This document shows positions 61,268 through 64,000 of a stretch of 64,000 nucleotides of DNA, piece by piece. A program made the translations under genes and the position numbers. This stretch comes from CBDCWT01 sp965223305 (lineage in GTDB: Bacteria; Planctomycetota; Planctomycetia; Pirellulales; Pirellulaceae): the NCBI GenBank assembly GCA_965223305.1, contig CBDCWT010000067.1:39113-103112 (forward strand). Reading direction: 5' to 3'. Position 1 is the first letter of the stretch, and the number at the start of each line of letters is the position of its first letter. The notes under the pieces are model-generated. The model had not been told where the DNA came from. It did no database searches and saw nothing but the letters and a program-made list of their open reading frames with translations.

Positions 61268-62137
61268 TCAGGCGAGCAGATTGGCGTCTGATAGTATCGC
61301 GTCGATCGCGGAATTCGCCGTCTGTAACAGCGAATCAGCAGCCGCGCCGCCGAGGCGTCCTCGGTCCACAAGTCGGTTCGTATCCTTGATGAAGTTCTGC
61401 AGCTGCCGTACGGCACTGCGGGGCCTGTCCCGCTCGAGGTTGCGGAGCGTCCGGTCAAGCCGTCTGATGAGACGTTTCGCGTCCCGGTCGGCAATCGAGG
61501 AATCGTCCAACAAAGTATGGATCGCAAGATTCAATTCCTGGACAAGTTCCTCAGCGGCCGGCTCACGAACGATAGTCACTCGCCCGTCCACCGGGTCGTT
61601 CGGTGCAGCGGTGACCGGCACGTCCAAGGGAATGGGGTTGTCGTTTTCGTTCAGCACCTCTGTAAAGGCCGCGCTATAGGAGGACAAGAGGTTAAGCGAG
61701 GATGCACCGGCCGGTGCATCAGCATTAACTGTGAATTGCAGATTGGCGAGTACATCCGCGAATTTGCCGCTAATTGGACTGGTCGTGAACGACAAGAAAA
61801 AAACGACGCCGGGTGTTATCACGTTTCCCACAACTGTCATCTGGCCGAAGTTGCCTTCGGTCACCGATGTGGCAGTCAGTACGGCCGTGTCATACTCGAC
61901 GACCACGCTTGCGCTTCCCACACGATTGGGGGACTGCAAGTCGACGACACTATCCAAAACAACCGGTACGGTAATGTCGTCGTTGGGAGCAGCGACAATG
62001 TCTTGCGGCAGGCTGACGATTGCTAACAGCCTGCGATCCTCGAGCTGTTGAAAGATCGGTTTTCGAGTGGCTCGGCGATGAGGTCGAGTTTTGCGGGAAT
62101 CTGCCCTGTGCAAGAGGCTTCGGAGGAGAAATGCCAT
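61268..62137 (-). CDS. Surface protein with LEDRRLL motif, cohesin-like and FIMAH-type domains
   Basis: A 289-residue exported protein. From ATG 62137 (GAGG upstream) it has a basic leader and QQLEDRRLLAIVSLP (residues about 31-45), the same class of N-terminal motif as the giant protein. A cohesin-like beta domain follows (about 45-190; DITVPVVLDSVVDLQSPNRV, SVVVEYDTAVLTATSV, FADVLANLQFTVNADAP) and resembles the last cohesin-like domain of the giant protein. The C-terminal helical region (LVQELNLAIHTLLDDSSIAD ... NFIKDTNRLVDRGRLGG) matches the FIMAH pattern of helical modules. It is convergent with the PII gene. It may be displayed with, or bound to, the giant protein. Confidence 0.75.
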   Translation of the reverse strand: MAFLLRSLLHRADSRKTRPHRRATRKPIFQQLEDRRLLAIVSLPQDIVAAPNDDITVPVVLDSVVDLQSPNRVGSASVVVEYDTAVLTATSVTEGNFGQMTVVGNVITPGVVFFLSFTTSPISGKFADVLANLQFTVNADAPAGASSLNLLSSYSAAFTEVLNENDNPIPLDVPVTAAPNDPVDGRVTIVREPAAEELVQELNLAIHTLLDDSSIADRDAKRLIRRLDRTLRNLERDRPRSAVRQLQNFIKDTNRLVDRGRLGGAAADSLLQTANSAIDAILSDANLLA

Positions 62138-62277
62138 GGTGAACCTCGATCTATGGGTGTTGATGCAAGGATGCTGACCGCTAGTTGACAGCAGAAATAT
62201 ACGCGCGTCAAGAATGAGAGCCGTATGTAGCCAGGATGCACTGGGATGAAATGTGCTAGACTCTTCGAACTTCAAAT

Positions 62278-62304
62278 GACAGAAAGATCGGGACAGAAAA
62301 ATCG
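62278..62304 (-). promoter_or_regulatory. TTTTCTGTCCCGATCTTTCTGTC-type element upstream of second surface gene
   Basis: On the minus strand this reads TTTTTCTGTCCCGATCTTTC followed by TGTC, one base different from the element at 24185-24207, and lies 141 bases upstream of ATG 62137 in the same orientation. It may be regulatory or a repeat copy. Confidence 0.4.
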
Positions 62305-62359
62305 GCGGTCAAAGTCTTGGTGTCGTGCTTTTAAGTTATCTGTTTGCCAGGGTTTGGTC

Positions 62360-62541
62360 GTAGGCCGGGACAAGCGGCAGGAAAGATGTCGGCTTGTGAC
62401 ATGAGGTGACGCCGCGCTGTTCCGGCGGCACCAAGTACGATGCACTCCGTGTTGGTTGCCTAACCGGCGCGTGCCGGAACTGCGCGGCGGGGAAATCGTA
62501 GGCTGATGGAAGCTTCTTTTGCGCCGCTTGTTCCGGCCTAC
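62360..62541. mobile_element. MITE-like nested palindrome, copy 2 (opposite orientation to copy 1)
   Basis: Ends GTAGGCCGGGACAAGCGGC (62360-62378) and GCCGCTTGTTCCGGCCTAC (62523-62541) are inverted repeats with one mismatch. The inner pair CGCCGCGCTGTTCCGGC (62410-62426) and GCCGGAACTGCGCGGCG (62473-62489) matches copy 1. The side carrying CCTACGATTTCCCC is on the other strand, so the copy is inverted relative to 50261-50414. Confidence 0.75.
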
Positions 62542-62556
62542 AGGTCTCCGGCTACA

Positions 62557-62855
62557 AATCAGCCGGAATGCGTTAGCATCCGGTTTCGCTGGAACCGTGG
62601 GCTAACGCCCAGCGGCTGATTTGCAGCGTAGCCGAACTCGCCAGAGTTTGGCGGACTGCATGAAGCGTAACAGCTGCACCCCTCCCCGGCGGGGAGAAGG
62701 GGCTTTGGTTGCGGCCGACGGCCGCTTTGGGATCTGTACTACTAGCGGTCAAAGTCTTGGTGTCGACGCTACGCCTCGGTTTCGCTGGGAAACCGTGGGC
62801 TAACGCCCAGCGGCTGATTTGCAGCGTAGCCGAACTCGCCAGAGTTTGGCGGATT
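62557..62855. repeat. GTGGGCTAACGCC-type repeats, one full and one partial unit
   Basis: A full unit lies at 62557-62622 (GCCGGAATGCGTTAGCATCC then ACCGTGGGCTAACGCCCAGC) with the adjoining GCAGCGTAGCCGAACTCGCC at 62622-62641. A half unit with the same adjoining segment lies at 62785-62855. Between them is CG-rich sequence without a gene. Confidence 0.75.
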
Positions 62856-62879
62856 GCCGACTCTGTCCTAAAGAGACGT

Positions 62880-63920
62880 TTACGGCTCGTGCGATTCGCC
62901 GAATGGGTTTCGTCCTTTTGGCATCCACTTGCAGAGAGCGATGCCGAGGAAATAGAGGCCGGTCAGTGGGCAGGCCATCAGCAACATGCTGATCGGGTCT
63001 GCGGGTGTCAGCAGCATCGAAATGACAAAAATCACCAAGATGGCGATTCTCCACTTCTCAAAATAGGCTTTGATGGAGGCGACGCCGATCCGATTCAAGA
63101 AGAGCATGACCAACGGTAGCTGAAATGCGACCCCGAATCCAAGCGGCAGGATCAGCACGAAGCTGATCACCTCACTGATCCGCAGGTCGGGGTCCATATC
63201 CATCCAGCTGGCAAATCCGAACAGGAACTTCAGGACGGGCCCGAACACAAAGAAGAAAGCCAGGGCGGCACCTGCCAAGAACAGCGCGATGCTAAAGGGC
63301 AGGAAGACATGGACATAGCGTTTTTCGTGCGGATAGAGGCCCGCGGCCACAAATAGCCAGATCTGATAGAACATATACGGGCTGGCGAGGATCAGGCCCG
63401 AGACCGCCGCCGCTTTTAGCCAGATCATAAAGGCCTCTTGCGGGTTGAGCACCGTCACTTTGGCGTCGGCACTCCGCCACAGCCGGGTTTTGACAAATGG
63501 TGGAGAGGGTGGAGGTAGTTCCTCGTCCAGCGGTAGAACCGCAGCGGCCCTACGATTCTCGCCCTGCCCAGTCTGCTGGATCAACGACGCCGCGATCCGT
63601 TGGATTTCGTTCCACTCGAGGTAGACCTCCTCATAGAGCATCATCCTTTCGCTGGCGAGGTCCGTCATCTCGAGGGTGACCTTGTCGTCATATTTTGCCT
63701 TGAGCCTTCGCTCGGCGGAGTCGGAGTAGTGCACGTTGAGTGCTGCGACCAGCGGCGTCTTGATCCAGCCGACAACATGGTTGGCGATCAGAAAGCCGAA
63801 CAGCATACCGATCATGAGGCCCATCAACGCCCGCAGCAGACAGACACGTAGTTCTTCCAGGTGCTCGCCGAAAGTCATCGACGTTGATTCAAAGAGGTCT
63901 TCTTGTGGTAGCTTGGCCAT
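62880..63920 (-). CDS. tatC: Sec-independent protein translocase TatC with enlarged periplasmic loop
   Basis: A 346-residue inner-membrane protein, about 90 longer than E. coli TatC. It has the N-terminal signal-recognition motif TFGEHLEELRVCLLRAL, helix 1, then an insert of about 100 residues (from NVHYSDSAERRLKAKYDDKV to KVTVLNPQEAFMIWLKAAAV) in the first periplasmic loop, then the usual SPYMFYQIWLFVAAGLYPHE (with the conserved Pro and FxxxGL), and helices 3-6. ATG 63920 has GAGGGA five bases upstream. It recognises twin-arginine signals and forms the export pore with TatA, which is not in the window. Confidence 0.93.
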   Translation of the reverse strand: MAKLPQEDLFESTSMTFGEHLEELRVCLLRALMGLMIGMLFGFLIANHVVGWIKTPLVAALNVHYSDSAERRLKAKYDDKVTLEMTDLASERMMLYEEVYLEWNEIQRIAASLIQQTGQGENRRAAAVLPLDEELPPPSPPFVKTRLWRSADAKVTVLNPQEAFMIWLKAAAVSGLILASPYMFYQIWLFVAAGLYPHEKRYVHVFLPFSIALFLAGAALAFFFVFGPVLKFLFGFASWMDMDPDLRISEVISFVLILPLGFGVAFQLPLVMLFLNRIGVASIKAYFEKWRIAILVIFVISMLLTPADPISMLLMACPLTGLYFLGIALCKWMPKGRNPFGESHEP

Positions 63921-64000
63921 GGCTTCCCTCGTTCGGGGGGGGCGGTGTAGGAATGCGTGATTGCTGCCGCTGGAATAACCGGAAACGCCGTTGAGACTTG

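Larger units (their letters stand above)
62138..62879. other. Repeat-rich 742-base spacer between divergent-strand blocks
   Basis: No gene is supported. It contains the TTTTCTGTCCC element, the MITE-like copy 2, two GTGGGCTAACGCC repeats and two direct copies of GCGGTCAAAGTCTTGGTGTC (62305-62324 and 62745-62764). It also must contain the promoter of the surface gene at 62137. Confidence 0.75.

Noticed and set aside
1..64000. rRNA and tRNA genes
   Set aside because: No rRNA-like stretch or tRNA cloverleaf was recognised in the intergenic regions; a covariance-model search was not possible here.

Overview
The window looks like chromosomal DNA of a planctomycete, probably of the Pirellula/Rhodopirellula kind. 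The evidence is: two cell-surface proteins with the planctomycete LEPR/LEDRRLL motif near the N terminus (about 24.2-33.3 kb and 61.3-62.1 kb); cohesin-like, dockerin, GEVED and FIMAH-type modules; a BBP2-type outer-membrane porin; a MoxR/DUF58/DUF4129/DUF4350 operon; a Ser/Thr kinase; Uma2 and four-helix-bundle genes; and many extragenic palindromes of the type common in planctomycete genomes. This is family recognition by eye; no database search was made.

Region 1 (1 to about 23.8 kb, all +) is a Wzx/Wzy-type exopolysaccharide locus. In order: the C-terminal end of a probable WecA-like initiating transferase, an alpha/alpha-toroid protein, a NodU/CmcH carbamoyltransferase, a sulfotransferase, a glycosyltransferase, a flippase, a polymerase/ligase, two adjacent nucleotidyltransferase-fold proteins, a glycosyltransferase, a methyltransferase, an AsnB-type amidotransferase, two more glycosyltransferases, a frameshifted two-domain oxidoreductase, a TagA/WecG transferase, a frameshifted YdcF/DUF218 protein, a truncated four-helix-bundle gene, a Uma2-type protein and WecB. 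Many genes overlap by a few bases, so translation is probably coupled. The expected product is an undecaprenyl-linked glycan carrying carbamoyl, sulfate, methyl and possibly amide groups.

Region 2 (24.2-33.9 kb) holds one giant surface-protein gene of about 3,000 codons. It has 28 Ca-binding FG-GAP/VCBS repeats in four blocks of exactly seven, joined by Calx-beta plus GEVED modules, then cohesin-like and dockerin modules. The reading frame breaks once near 25.1 kb and seven times between 27.50 and 28.39 kb, each of the seven being one extra base. A secreted papain-fold-like protein overlaps its stop codon. A frameshifted REP-associated transposase with palindromic repeats follows (33.9-34.9 kb).

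Region 3 (35-48.3 kb) is mostly housekeeping: a TatD-like hydrolase with a small partner, a HEAT-repeat protein with a membrane partner, a coiled-coil membrane protein, then polA, coaE, rho, ribH, nusB and ftsY.

Region 4 (48.3-64 kb) holds a porin with a clear intrinsic terminator, the ammonium transporter gene amt behind a well-formed sigma-54 promoter, the MoxR/DUF58 operon, a tail-anchored Ser/Thr kinase divergent from a PII gene whose Tyr51 is Phe, a second cohesin-like surface protein, and tatC with an enlarged first periplasmic loop. Repeat-rich spacers lie at 50.05-50.84 and 62.14-62.88 kb. No rRNA, tRNA or CRISPR array was recognised.
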